IMG/VR virus record: IMGVR_UViG_3300008116_000046
Span: 1-58,460 of that record
Length of the DNA: 58,460 nucleotides
Origin: a virus
Strand: one strand, 5' to 3'
Shown: positions 19,074-25,477 of the stretch, piece after piece
How positions within the stretch are numbered: position 1 is the first letter of the stretch
Layout: every line of letters starts with the position of its first letter
Notes under the pieces: generated by a model
The model's database searches: none
What the model saw: only the letters and a program-made list of their open reading frames with translations
Told to the model about the DNA's origin: nothing
Made by a program: the position numbers and the translations under genes

Positions 19074-19130
19074 TAAAGGGTGGAGGGAGCAGGTCGCACT
19101 GTCCCACCTAAGTCCCATTCTTAATTGTTT

Positions 19131-19703
19131 ATGACTTCTTTCACTGTTGTTAAAAAGGGCGAAGAGATTCAGTTTGATTCTGCTTTCGCAGATGTAAATG
19201 AAGCAAAAACCTATTTGCTTCAGAAAATGTCTTACAATGACTTCGCAATGAATCTTGTTGAGGCAAAGAAAGTCTCTGCAAAGCAAATTGCTTGGATGCA
19301 CTATCTTGCAACTCAAGATGTCATTGATTCTCAAACTCCTGTTGAGTTTGGTCCTTACAAGCAACTGGTGAATAAGATGTATGACACAATGACTGCTAAA
19401 AAGTTTCAGGTGCGCCTGCCTGGAATGACTCTGAGCACGGTAAATAAAGGTGCAAACATTGGTTGTGTTTATGTCTTCGAGAATGGCAAATATGTTGGTA
19501 AGATTACTTCCACTGGTGATCTGAAAGGTGATGCGAGTGAGGATGTGCTGAATATGCTGGAGGATGCAAATGATAATCTCCTGCAACTGGCGAAGATTTA
19601 TGGTCATCAGACTGGCACTTGTTCGATTTGTGCTCGCACTCTGAATGATCCTCTCTCTGTGCAGATGGGAATTGGTCCTGTTTGTGCTAAGCGCCTTGCC
19701 TAG
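19131..19703 (+). CDS. DUF6011-like zinc protein (190 aa)
   Basis: Ends GTCSICARTLNDPLSVQMGI then GPVCAKRLA: the 'G.CsiCgR.LtdP.Sv..GiGP.Ca' C-terminus is the DUF6011 zinc-binding motif seen in many phage and plasmid proteins. The N-terminal 150 residues resemble a single-stranded-nucleic-acid handling domain (helices plus MTLSTVNKGANIGCVYVFEN), but the role is unknown. ATG at 19131 follows the leader hairpin without a Shine-Dalgarno; an in-frame ATG at 19125 also exists. Complete. Confidence 0.75.
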   Translation: MTSFTVVKKGEEIQFDSAFADVNEAKTYLLQKMSYNDFAMNLVEAKKVSAKQIAWMHYLATQDVIDSQTPVEFGPYKQLVNKMYDTMTAKKFQVRLPGMTLSTVNKGANIGCVYVFENGKYVGKITSTGDLKGDASEDVLNMLEDANDNLLQLAKIYGHQTGTCSICARTLNDPLSVQMGIGPVCAKRLA

Positions 19704-19739
19704 TTTCTAATTCATCTGTCCCACATAACAACAACTCCA

Positions 19740-19988
19740 ATGTTCGATCAACTTATTTTTGAAGCACACCCTATTCCTGGTGCAATTCAAGCAAGGTATA
19801 AGTTCAGCAATGATTGGAGTATTTCTGTTGTTTCTGGACTTCCTGGAAGTGGATTATATGGTAATGTGACTGATAATACATATGAAGTTGCAATCTTCCG
19901 CCCGAATGGAAATATGACTGAAGATGTAATTGGTTGGAATACAAAAGCAGAAGTTTCTGCAATGATGAGAGTTTTGGTTCAACTGTAA
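19740..19988 (+). CDS. Hypothetical protein (82 aa)
   Basis: MFDQLIFEAHPIPGAIQARY then KFSNDWSISVVSGLPGSGLY. A beta-rich fold ending in a helix (TKAEVSAMMRVLVQL). The 'G.qA...F.ngy..SVv.g...yg' plan is shared by small phage proteins of unknown function. Confidence 0.65.
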   Translation: MFDQLIFEAHPIPGAIQARYKFSNDWSISVVSGLPGSGLYGNVTDNTYEVAIFRPNGNMTEDVIGWNTKAEVSAMMRVLVQL

Positions 19989-20008
19989 ATCTTTATCACT
20001 CACTAAAA

Positions 20009-20227
20009 ATGTCTAAAACTCATCGCAACTACGGCAATCATTATCCCTATCGCAAACCGAAAACATTCAATGAGCGCAAACAGTTGGAAACCTTGTTGCA
20101 CGATGATGAAGTTGAATTGAGTAATCGCGAAAAGGCAAAAGTCAATAATCTTCCCACTGTTTATGATGATATTGTAAAGAGTGGATTTTATGAAGAATAT
20201 AACTGGAAACACTACTGGGATTGTTAA
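20009..20227 (+). CDS. Small basic protein (72 aa)
   Basis: MSKTHRNYGNHYPYRKPKTF then NERKQLETLLHDDEVELSNR. Basic, His/Tyr-rich start and a helical body. The start is chosen at the ATG following the previous stop; an earlier in-frame ATG (19934) lies inside the previous gene. A recognised cyanophage small protein type ('KPRtFnE.kQL..L'); function unknown. Confidence 0.65.
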   Translation: MSKTHRNYGNHYPYRKPKTFNERKQLETLLHDDEVELSNREKAKVNNLPTVYDDIVKSGFYEEYNWKHYWDC

Positions 20228-20233
20228 ACACAC

Positions 20234-20467
20234 ATGAAAATCACAACAATGCAAACTCTTTCACATTTCATTGAAGAACTGGAAGCAGATTTGAATGATC
20301 TTGCAATTCAAATGAATGATGAAGTTGATGCTCATTGTTTGGATGATAATGATGATGATGGTTGGCATGAAACTCATATGGAGCAATTAAATGATGAGTA
20401 TGAAGAGAAACAAGAACATCTGAGTAATCTTAAAACTCTGTTGAGTTCTCTACGCGCTTATGAGTGA
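20234..20467 (+). CDS. Very acidic coiled-coil protein (77 aa)
   Basis: MKITTMQTLSHFIEELEADL and onward; Asp-rich centre (DAHCLDDNDDDGW) and a helical end (EEKQEHLSNLKTLLSSLRAY). Two helices in a coiled coil. Function unknown. Confidence 0.6.
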   Translation: MKITTMQTLSHFIEELEADLNDLAIQMNDEVDAHCLDDNDDDGWHETHMEQLNDEYEEKQEHLSNLKTLLSSLRAYE

Positions 20468-20515
20468 CCGAGGCATACATCAGGGATGCTGATGGGTAGA
20501 AGAACCGTAAACCCC

Positions 20516-20544
20516 TTGACAAGCGCCCAGATCCGTGCTATGAT
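20516..20544 (+). promoter_or_regulatory. Strong sigma-70 promoter
   Basis: TTGACA (20516-20521), exact 17-base spacer, TATGAT (20539-20544) with TGC extension: the best consensus match in the window. Confidence 0.8.
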
Positions 20545-20568
20545 GAACGAAGTTCAGAGGATGAGACA

Positions 20569-20745
20569 GTGACCACTGCACAACGGATGGAGAAAAAGTT
20601 TTTCATTAACTTCATTCAACTTGTTAATGAAGTACAAAGTGCAAAGACTCAACTTCCTTCTCAAGCAAAGTCTTACAAAAAGTCCGCCTGGGTGAAGCAG
20701 ATTTCAAATCCCAAGCAAAAAGCAGATGCACTGTCCCGCGTTTAA
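20569..20745 (+). CDS. Small basic protein (58 aa, GTG start)
   Basis: Starts at GTG 20569, nine bases after AGAGG, or at ATG 20587 (MEKKFFINFIQLVNEVQSAK). Basic and helical (QAKSYKKSAWVKQISNPKQK). The GTG start gives a normal ribosome spacing to AGAGG, so I prefer it. Function unknown; possibly nucleic-acid binding. Confidence 0.6.
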   Translation: MTTAQRMEKKFFINFIQLVNEVQSAKTQLPSQAKSYKKSAWVKQISNPKQKADALSRV

Positions 20746-20778
20746 GTTTTAATTCTCTCAACACTCAAACAAACAACA

Positions 20779-21006
20779 ATGATGTCTACTTTCACTCAAG
20801 TTCAAAACTTCATCATTAACTATCTGGAGAGTGGATATGATATGTACGATGGAATGCAAGATCCTATCACTGCCAGTGATGTATCAACTTGGTGTGGTTA
20901 TGCTTCTTTTGAGGATAATATGAAAGAAATTGCAGATGCTGTTGAGGATCTTTCTCTGATGGAGGATGTTGCTAAAGCAGTCAATCTGTACTTTAATTTG
21001 ATCTAA
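20779..21006 (+). CDS. Acidic helical protein (75 aa)
   Basis: MMSTFTQVQNFIINYLESGY then DMYDGMQDPITASDVSTWCG. Mostly helical and acidic. Two adjacent ATGs; no Shine-Dalgarno. Function unknown. Confidence 0.6.
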   Translation: MMSTFTQVQNFIINYLESGYDMYDGMQDPITASDVSTWCGYASFEDNMKEIADAVEDLSLMEDVAKAVNLYFNLI

Positions 21007-21044
21007 CTCTTTCTTCTTTCTTCACCAACACTCACTCAAACAAA

Positions 21045-21206
21045 ATGATCATTAAGTACACTTTCGACATTGAAACCCAACAACCTGCTTATGCAATTTG
21101 TAATGATAATCACCAATGTGGATATGTAACTTATGACATCACAAAAGCAATCAAAGCAGTTCAATGTAAAGACTTCGATCAAGTTCAACAACTCATCAAT
21201 GCCTGA
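21045..21206 (+). CDS. Small protein (53 aa)
   Basis: MIIKYTFDIETQQPAYAICN and onward; strand-rich start and two Cys. First gene of a run of eight tiny genes that ends at 22299, most of them linked by overlaps of one to a few bases. Function unknown. Confidence 0.55.
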   Translation: MIIKYTFDIETQQPAYAICNDNHQCGYVTYDITKAIKAVQCKDFDQVQQLINA

Positions 21207-21207
21207 A

Positions 21208-21405
21208 ATGACTGATTTTGTAATGGTTCAATCTATTGCTGAAATGATTACACAATCTGCAACTGATCCTCAAACAGTTATTAACATTCAAGAGATGCAC
21301 AAACATCCTAAAGGTGCAGAAACTCTTCGATTGATTGTAAGAGATAACATTGCAGGTGCAGGTGATGTTATTGCTAATGCACTTTTGAATAAAGTAAGCA
21401 ACTGA
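21208..21405 (+). CDS. Small helical protein (65 aa)
   Basis: MTDFVMVQSIAEMITQSATD then PQTVINIQEMHKHPKGAETL. Starts one base after the previous stop. All-helical and possibly amphipathic. Function unknown. Confidence 0.55.
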   Translation: MTDFVMVQSIAEMITQSATDPQTVINIQEMHKHPKGAETLRLIVRDNIAGAGDVIANALLNKVSN

Positions 21406-21406
21406 A

Positions 21407-21586
21407 ATGATTTCTCTTCCTAATCCAATGATTGATTCTGTAGAACTTCATTCCACTCTTTTTGAACTCTGCAAAGAGAATGATGAATTACTCGAACAAA
21501 TTCTAGATGAATATGTAAGTTCTCTTAACAATGATGAATTGAATCATCTAGAAGACTTCCTGGTAAACAACTTTGGCAATGACTGA
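21407..21586 (+). CDS. Small acidic helical protein (59 aa)
   Basis: MISLPNPMIDSVELHSTLFE and onward, ending DELNHLEDFLVNNFGND. A two-helix acidic protein. Its last eight bases overlap the next gene. Confidence 0.55.
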   Translation: MISLPNPMIDSVELHSTLFELCKENDELLEQILDEYVSSLNNDELNHLEDFLVNNFGND

Positions 21587-21749
21587 GGACAAAATGTACA
21601 ATCAAGTTCAGATTACTTATCAAACTCCCTATGGCAATCAAGAATGGAGGTTTCAATCTTTCCCTAATGTAAGAGAAGCACAATCAATGGTTGATTTTTA
21701 TAGGTCTTGTGGTTCGCCTGCTAAACTTGTAGAAGATAATGATGACTGA
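21579..21749 (+). CDS. Small protein with a two-strand and helix fold (56 aa)
   Basis: MTEDKMYNQVQITYQTPYGN then QEWRFQSFPNVREAQSMVDF. The plan strand-strand-helix-strand (YQVqi.y.TpyGnqeW.f.sfPnv.eAqsMvdFY...g.PAkLV) is a widespread small cyanophage protein of unknown function. Overlaps both neighbours. Confidence 0.6.
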   Translation: MTEDKMYNQVQITYQTPYGNQEWRFQSFPNVREAQSMVDFYRSCGSPAKLVEDNDD

Positions 21750-21885
21750 ATTGATTTTTAGATTCACTCTTGAAGAACTCAATGTCCTTCAAGATATTCT
21801 TTCATTCTTTGATGGCAATGATTATGAAGATGATTTAGATGTAGAGAATTATCAGTCCCTATTCAACAAGGTAATGTCTAACTGA
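21742..21885 (+). CDS. Small acidic helical protein (47 aa)
   Basis: MTELIFRFTLEELNVLQDIL then SFFDGNDYEDDLDVENYQSL. ATG at 21742 (an adjacent ATG at 21739 is possible). Helix plus acidic helix. Coupled to both neighbours. Confidence 0.55.
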   Translation: MTELIFRFTLEELNVLQDILSFFDGNDYEDDLDVENYQSLFNKVMSN

Positions 21886-21968
21886 TGAAAAAGAAAACTA
21901 AAATCAATCTGCTGTCAAAAGCAATCAACGGTAAAGAACTTCTCATTATCCTAAACTCCCTGAAATGA
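21885..21968 (+). CDS. Tiny basic protein (27 aa), tentative
   Basis: MKKKTKINLLSKAINGKELL ending IILNSLK. TGATG start and ATGA end fit the overlapping row of genes exactly, which is the main reason to list it. It could be only a spacer that keeps ribosomes on the message. Confidence 0.35.
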   Translation: MKKKTKINLLSKAINGKELLIILNSLK

Positions 21969-22165
21969 TTCTCCTTCAAAAACAAGATTACGGTTGCATC
22001 TTTACGATTGACCCTGATTCAAAAGAATTGTATTATGCTCCTATCTACAAAGACAATACTGTAAATCTAAATGAATTTGCACCTGTTGATCTTGCTGATG
22101 TAGATGATGAGTATGATGTACTCACAATTCAAAAAGAACTGATTCAACTTACTATTAACAACTGA
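21965..22165 (+). CDS. Small acidic protein (66 aa)
   Basis: MILLQKQDYGCIFTIDPDSK then ELYYAPIYKDNTVNLNEFAP. The plan 'mil.qk.dyGciF.idpdskeLyyaPi..dntvnl.eF..vd' is a common cyanophage small protein, function unknown. Overlaps both neighbours. Confidence 0.65.
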   Translation: MILLQKQDYGCIFTIDPDSKELYYAPIYKDNTVNLNEFAPVDLADVDDEYDVLTIQKELIQLTINN

Positions 22166-22299
22166 TGAACGATTCAACACTTGATCTTTTCTGCCAGCAT
22201 GAAGATGAAAATTATGCTGATGAATATGCAATGGAGATTGAAAGGAAATGTGCTGAATTAGAAATTACTGTCGATTATTACTTGATGGAGTTTATTTAA
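22165..22299 (+). CDS. Small acidic protein (44 aa), last gene of the run
   Basis: MNDSTLDLFCQHEDENYADE then YAMEIERKCAELEITVDYYL. Acidic helix with three Cys/His. Ends directly before the long gene-free region. Confidence 0.55.
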   Translation: MNDSTLDLFCQHEDENYADEYAMEIERKCAELEITVDYYLMEFI

Positions 22300-22375
22300 G
22301 TTGTTATATTAAATGTATTAAAAAACATATGTAAGTGTTTTGAATTGCTGATAAATATCTGATTCTTATCACTTA

Positions 22376-22425
22376 TTAAAACCCTTATAAACTCCTATAA
22401 ATTAAGTTCTTAAAACCCTTATAAA
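22376..22425 (+). repeat. Direct repeat TTAAAACCCTTATAAA x2
   Basis: Exact 16-base copies at 22376-22391 and 22410-22425, 34 bases apart. Each ends in a TATAAA late-promoter-like core, with a third TATAAAT between them (22396-22402). Confidence 0.75.
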
Positions 22426-22654
22426 TGCTGGTTTTTGTAGTGATCTTGGGCTGTATTCTATCACAACACCACTGTTTTGTCAATACCCCCCGGACACTCC
22501 AAAAACTGGCACACCCTGATAAGAATCACAAACGCTCTGAGACACCTCTATATGCCTCCACAGCACGCTTATAAACACTCTCAGGGGTGAGACTACCGAA
22601 TAGCACTGATTCGCTCTTATTTTAGTTAGGGTTTCATAACACAAAATGAAACCT

Positions 22655-22662
22655 TATAAATA
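22655..22662 (+). promoter_or_regulatory. T4-type late promoter (TATAAATA)
   Basis: Exact TATAAATA directly after the GGTTTCAT/ATGAAACC hairpin. No gene starts for more than 600 bases downstream, so it would transcribe the 72-bp array. Confidence 0.6.
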
Positions 22663-22934
22663 AATCATCTATTTGAATTCATTAGAGCAGCTCTTGAACT
22701 TTCCTACGGGACCAAAAAGGTAACAATCTGACAGAAGACAATAGAACTTACACATTATGAGAGATTGATTATTATCAAAGAGGGAGTTAGAACACGGTCT
22801 CCGGCACAATAAAATCGTTAAGATGATTATATCTTAGAAATCCAAACAGCGGCACATTCGAATAAATCAGCATTCTCTGGATGATAAGTTTTCTATGCAA
22901 AACTTTGAAATTTGTGAGAAGGTTTTGTTGTGTT

Positions 22935-23250
22935 TATTCGTTATTAGATAAGACACCGTACAGAACCATCAGAATCAAACAGACAATGAGATTACATCTC
23001 AGAACTTGTTCGTGATTAGATAAGATTCGTACAGAGATTTGATAATGCGAACTGATGAGAATTAAGAACTCATAAGTTTGTTCGTGATTAGATAAGATTC
23101 GTATAGAGCATAACAATATAACACTGCTGTTATATTCTAATCTGATAATTCATTCGTGTTTAGATAAGATTCGTATTGGAGAATTGGTTGTATAAGTCTT
23201 CCGCGCACTTACAGATAGAAAGTATTCGTGTATAATTAAGATTCGTTGTA
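22935..23250. repeat. Array of five boxes at exact 72-bp spacing with interposed hairpins
   Basis: Boxes with consensus TTCGTGATTAGATAAGATTC begin at 22937, 23009, 23081, 23153 and 23225: four spacings of exactly 72. The first is degenerate at its 3' half (GACACC for GATTCG) and the last at its middle. Between them the sequence differs, but each interval holds an inverted repeat: TGAGAT/ATCTCA (22987-23001), ATGAG/CTCAT (23055-23073), AATATAACA/TGTTATATT (23115-23136) and TAAGT/ACTTA (23193-23211). The minus strand reads a short peptide motif (RILSNHE) in one frame but stops interrupt it, so it is not coding. Function unknown: candidate tandem structured RNA or iteron-like protein-binding array. 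Confidence 0.8.
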
Positions 23251-23329
23251 GGGAATAACTTGACGGGTAGAGTAGGGTCTGGTAGAATTCAACAGTAGAG
23301 TTTATTCGTTCCTCCGTTCTTTCTCTCTT

Positions 23330-23497
23330 ATGGCAACTGCTTCTCTCACAGCACAAAAGAATAAGTATCGCATCACGTTAGAACTCAACGTGAATGAAGA
23401 TTTTAATCCACATCAGATTAACTGGAACAAACTCTTTGAACTTGATCGTAATGAACAGGTGAAGAGTTATGTAGAAGATCTCAACGTGCGTTGGTAA
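23330..23497 (+). CDS. Small protein between two repeat arrays (55 aa)
   Basis: MATASLTAQKNKYRITLELN then VNEDFNPHQINWNKLFELDR, ending VEDLNVRW. It begins with a mixed strand (KYRITLELNVNEDF) and then a helix, a layout like a small protein that pairs with nucleic acid or another subunit. The ATG follows a partial array box (TTTATTCGTT, 23301-23310) and the pyrimidine-rich leader CTCCGTTCTTTCTCTCTT. Its position alone between the two arrays is striking. No family recognised. Confidence 0.6.
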   Translation: MATASLTAQKNKYRITLELNVNEDFNPHQINWNKLFELDRNEQVKSYVEDLNVRW

Positions 23498-23990
23498 TTA
23501 GAATACTCTTCAAATCGCCCTAAGTGTATTATACTCAGCGTCAGTAAGGTACATCGCCTGATAGATGTTTCGTTTATTATTATTACTTTGTCTGATTGTT
23601 TATATCACTTGGGGCAACTTAATTCTTTATAGTTATTATTGTTCGTCGTTAATTGGCAGCAGTTCGTATAAAGAATAGGCAGTTCTTTATGTATAAGTAG
23701 GGTTTTTGTTGGGAGTTAGTGTAAAGAACTGCGTTGTTTTATAGTAATAACGCAGTGATTGGGGGCAGTTAGTATAAACAATGACGAATAATGATAGTTA
23801 TTCGTTGTCAGTTGTTTATTCGTTATAGCAGTTATTATGTTTTATTGTTAATTGTTTATATTTTGCGTTGCCCCCCGTTATGAAAAATCGATAAGTCCCT
23901 AACCTACAGTGTATGTCTTTTTCGACCTCTATCTCACTCTCATAAAAAAAAAAATTTCCCAGAAAAAAATGGCACCAAAAAGCAAATAAA
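23498..23990. other. Gene-free segment around the 53-bp array
   Basis: No coding frame is convincing. Its middle carries the 53-bp array described separately; both flanks are T/A-rich and simple (runs such as TTATTATTACTT). The right end has AAAAAAAAAAATTT and ATGGCACCAAAAAGC, a seven-codon frame that I do not count as a gene. Confidence 0.6.
23622..23830. repeat. Array of three boxes at 53-bp spacing with competing hairpins
   Basis: AGTTCGTATAAAGAA (23661), AGTTAGTGTAAAGAA (23714) and AGTTAGTATAAACAA (23767) are spaced 53 and 53 bases apart, each after a TTGG/GGGC-like string. ATTCTTTATA 23622-23631 pairs with TATAAAGAAT 23667-23676; ATAAAGAA 23668-23675 also pairs with TTCTTTAT 23683-23690; GCAGTTCTTT 23679-23688 also pairs with AAAGAACTGC 23723-23732; ACTGCGTT 23728-23735 also pairs with AACGCAGT 23749-23756; ACAA+CGAATAA 23778-23791 pairs with TTATTCGTTGT 23798-23808. 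Each successive hairpin uses bases of the one before, so they exclude each other. Confidence 0.75.
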
Positions 23991-24131
23991 ATGAAACACC
24001 GCCCATATTGGAGTTTCTGGAAAGTAGTCTTTGCGGGGTGGCTGATACGCTATCCGGGGAAAATGCTGAAAATCTTTGGCGTTCCGCTTGGAATTCTGAC
24101 TGTTATGATATATAATGCAGTGACCAAATAA
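23991..24131 (+). CDS. Small membrane protein (46 aa)
   Basis: MKHRPYWSFWKVVFAGWLIR then YPGKMLKIFGVPLGILTVMI and YNAVTK. Basic N-terminus, two short hydrophobic stretches (WKVVFAGWLI and FGVPLGILTVMIY). A typical small cyanophage membrane protein found near late genes. Function unknown. Confidence 0.6.
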   Translation: MKHRPYWSFWKVVFAGWLIRYPGKMLKIFGVPLGILTVMIYNAVTK

Positions 24132-24153
24132 AAAATTCCCGAAAAATTTTTTT

Positions 24154-24354
24154 ATGAGAAATCAAGAAAAGATATATCACATATATGCAAAGGATAAGTG
24201 CATATATCACAGTCTTCCAGAGGAAAAATTTTCTGAGGTCTGGGAGATGCTACACAGGATGGTTGATTTGCTTGGGAAAGACATAAACAAAGATGATTTA
24301 CAATATGAATCTTTGTTTGTGAATAAAGAGGTTGTATTAAATTCTTCTCATTGA
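24154..24354 (+). CDS. Small hypothetical protein (66 aa)
   Basis: MRNQEKIYHIYAKDKCIYHS and onward: strand-turn-strand then a helix (SEVWEMLHRMVDLLGKDINK), ending YESLFVNKEVVLNSSH. The 'q.YhIyakdkCi.hsLpeeeF...W..L..mv.ll' layout is that of a small conserved cyanophage protein of unknown function placed just before the baseplate genes. Confidence 0.65.
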   Translation: MRNQEKIYHIYAKDKCIYHSLPEEKFSEVWEMLHRMVDLLGKDINKDDLQYESLFVNKEVVLNSSH

Positions 24355-24403
24355 CAATCGAATATATACAGTGTTAATATTGAAATGAAGGTTTATTAAC
24401 TTT

Positions 24404-25174
24404 ATGGCAAAAGGATTTACAGTAAAAGCAAAGGCACCAACAACATCTCAAGAACAAGAATGGGATTATGATGCTATTAAAGAGAGAATGAGAGGTAAAA
24501 GTATTGTCTTCTGTTTGCCCGGAAGAGGTTGCTCTTTTATTTTCCTCAAAGCATTTGTACAGTTGTGCTTTGACATCGTTCAAAATGGAATGAGTATTCA
24601 GATTTCTCAAGACTACTCATCAATGGTTAATTTCGCCCGTTGCAAATGTCTTGGAGCAAATGTTCTAAGAGGACCAAAGCAAATTCCTTGGGATGGAAGA
24701 CTTCAATATGATTATCAACTTTGGATTGATAGTGATATTGTTTTTGATTCTAACAAATTCTGGCAACTCTGTGATGTTGCTTTCCCTGCAGAAGGAGAGG
24801 AGCGTGAAATTGTCGCTGGTTGGTATGCAACTGAAGACGGACACACAACCTCTGTCGCGCACTGGTTGGAGGAAGATGACTTCCGCAAGAATGGTGGAGT
24901 TATGAATCATGAGACTGTAGAGTCCATCTCCAAGCGCCGTAAGCCATTCACTGTAGACTATACAGGTTTTGGTTGGGTTATGATTAAAAATGGAGTTTTT
25001 GAAAATCTTGAATATCCTTGGTTTGCTCCTAAGATGCAAGTCTTTGAATCTGGTGCAGTGCAAGATATGTGTGGGGAAGATGTTTCATTCTGTCTTGATG
25101 CAAAGGAAGAGGGATTTGAAATCTGGTGCGATCCTCGTATTAGAGTTGGTCATGAGAAAACTCGTATTATCTGA
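24404..25174 (+). CDS. GT-A-type glycosyltransferase-like protein (256 aa)
   Basis: Metal-binding DSD motif at 109-111 (QLWIDSDIVF), an acceptor-loop-like VDYTGFGWVMIKNGVFE at 184-200, GEDVSFCLDAKEEGFEIWCD at 224-243 with the catalytic-type acidic GED and a downstream His250. This order is that of GT-A glycosyltransferases, which use a nucleotide sugar and a divalent metal. It may decorate tail or baseplate proteins, or DNA; the location directly upstream of the baseplate genes suggests virion glycosylation (inference). Complete, ATG at 24404. Family assignment by motif only. Confidence 0.7.
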   Translation: MAKGFTVKAKAPTTSQEQEWDYDAIKERMRGKSIVFCLPGRGCSFIFLKAFVQLCFDIVQNGMSIQISQDYSSMVNFARCKCLGANVLRGPKQIPWDGRLQYDYQLWIDSDIVFDSNKFWQLCDVAFPAEGEEREIVAGWYATEDGHTTSVAHWLEEDDFRKNGGVMNHETVESISKRRKPFTVDYTGFGWVMIKNGVFENLEYPWFAPKMQVFESGAVQDMCGEDVSFCLDAKEEGFEIWCDPRIRVGHEKTRII

Positions 25175-25326
25175 TGGAAACAACTTACAATCTTTTATAT
25201 AAAGGGCGTAAAATTTATAAAGATCTTACTGCAGAAGAATGTAGTGAGATCTTACAAGACTTCTCTGAACGTTATTTTTCAGGGGAAGACATTGATCCAA
25301 ATTTAATTGAACTGGAGGAAATTTAA
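25174..25326 (+). CDS. Small acidic protein (50 aa)
   Basis: METTYNLLYKGRKIYKDLTA then EECSEILQDFSERYFSGEDI. Strand-turn-strand start, then a helix. TGATG link with the glycosyltransferase-like gene; ends with a GGAGG just before the next start. Confidence 0.6.
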   Translation: METTYNLLYKGRKIYKDLTAEECSEILQDFSERYFSGEDIDPNLIELEEI

Positions 25327-25327
25327 A

Positions 25328-25471
25328 ATGGCAACTAAAGGTGGAAGTAATAAGGTTAATTTTGAACCTGGAGCACCTAAGAAGACCAGACAGGGCCGTT
25401 CTGCTCGTACATTGCTAAGTGCAACTTCTCGTAATGGACGTAAGAAAAGGTATCGCGGTCAAGGAAAATAA
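25328..25471 (+). CDS. Small basic protein (47 aa)
   Basis: MATKGGSNKVNFEPGAPKKT then RQGRSARTLLSATSRNGRKK ending RYRGQGK. Rich in Lys/Arg/Gly/Ser, unstructured by composition. A recognised short cyanophage protein ('sk.Tr.GsS.rTl...t.rNGrKkYRGQGK'), suggested to bind nucleic acid. GGAGG eight bases upstream. Confidence 0.7.
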   Translation: MATKGGSNKVNFEPGAPKKTRQGRSARTLLSATSRNGRKKRYRGQGK

Positions 25472-25477
25472 AATAAA

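Larger units (their letters stand above)
22300..22936. other. Gene-free segment with clustered TATAAA boxes
   Basis: No plausible gene is seen. TATAAA-type late-promoter boxes occur at 22386, 22396, 22420, 22570 and 22655, and the 16-base string TTAAAACCCTTATAAA is repeated exactly at 22376 and 22410. A GGTTTCAT/ATGAAACC hairpin (22630-22653) abuts the perfect TATAAATA at 22655. The region sits exactly between early-type and late-type genes. Confidence 0.6.

Noticed and set aside
17777-19607. Long minus-strand open frames of 291 and 285 codons
   Set aside because: They lie opposite well-supported + strand genes (DUF2786-like and DUF6011-like) and run through the shared promoter cassette. They are the by-product of codon bias.
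22937-23240. Tandem tRNA-like units (72 bases is tRNA length, TTCG resembles a T-loop)
   Set aside because: No acceptor or T-stem pairs can be formed around the TTCG, and the hairpins lie at changing positions in the units.
22937-23250. CRISPR-like array (regular repeats with unique spacers)
   Set aside because: Repeats are only 20-24 bases and degenerate, the intervals are 48 bases with hairpins, and no cas-like gene is near. The pattern fits a structured or protein-binding array better.
22934-23356. Minus-strand frames with repeated RILSNHE peptide
   Set aside because: The peptide repeat follows from the 72-base period (a multiple of three). Stop codons break the frame at two of the five boxes and the parts between boxes are not conserved as protein.
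23969-23989. Seven-codon frame ATGGCACCAAAAAGC...TAA
   Set aside because: Too short to support and without a ribosome site.
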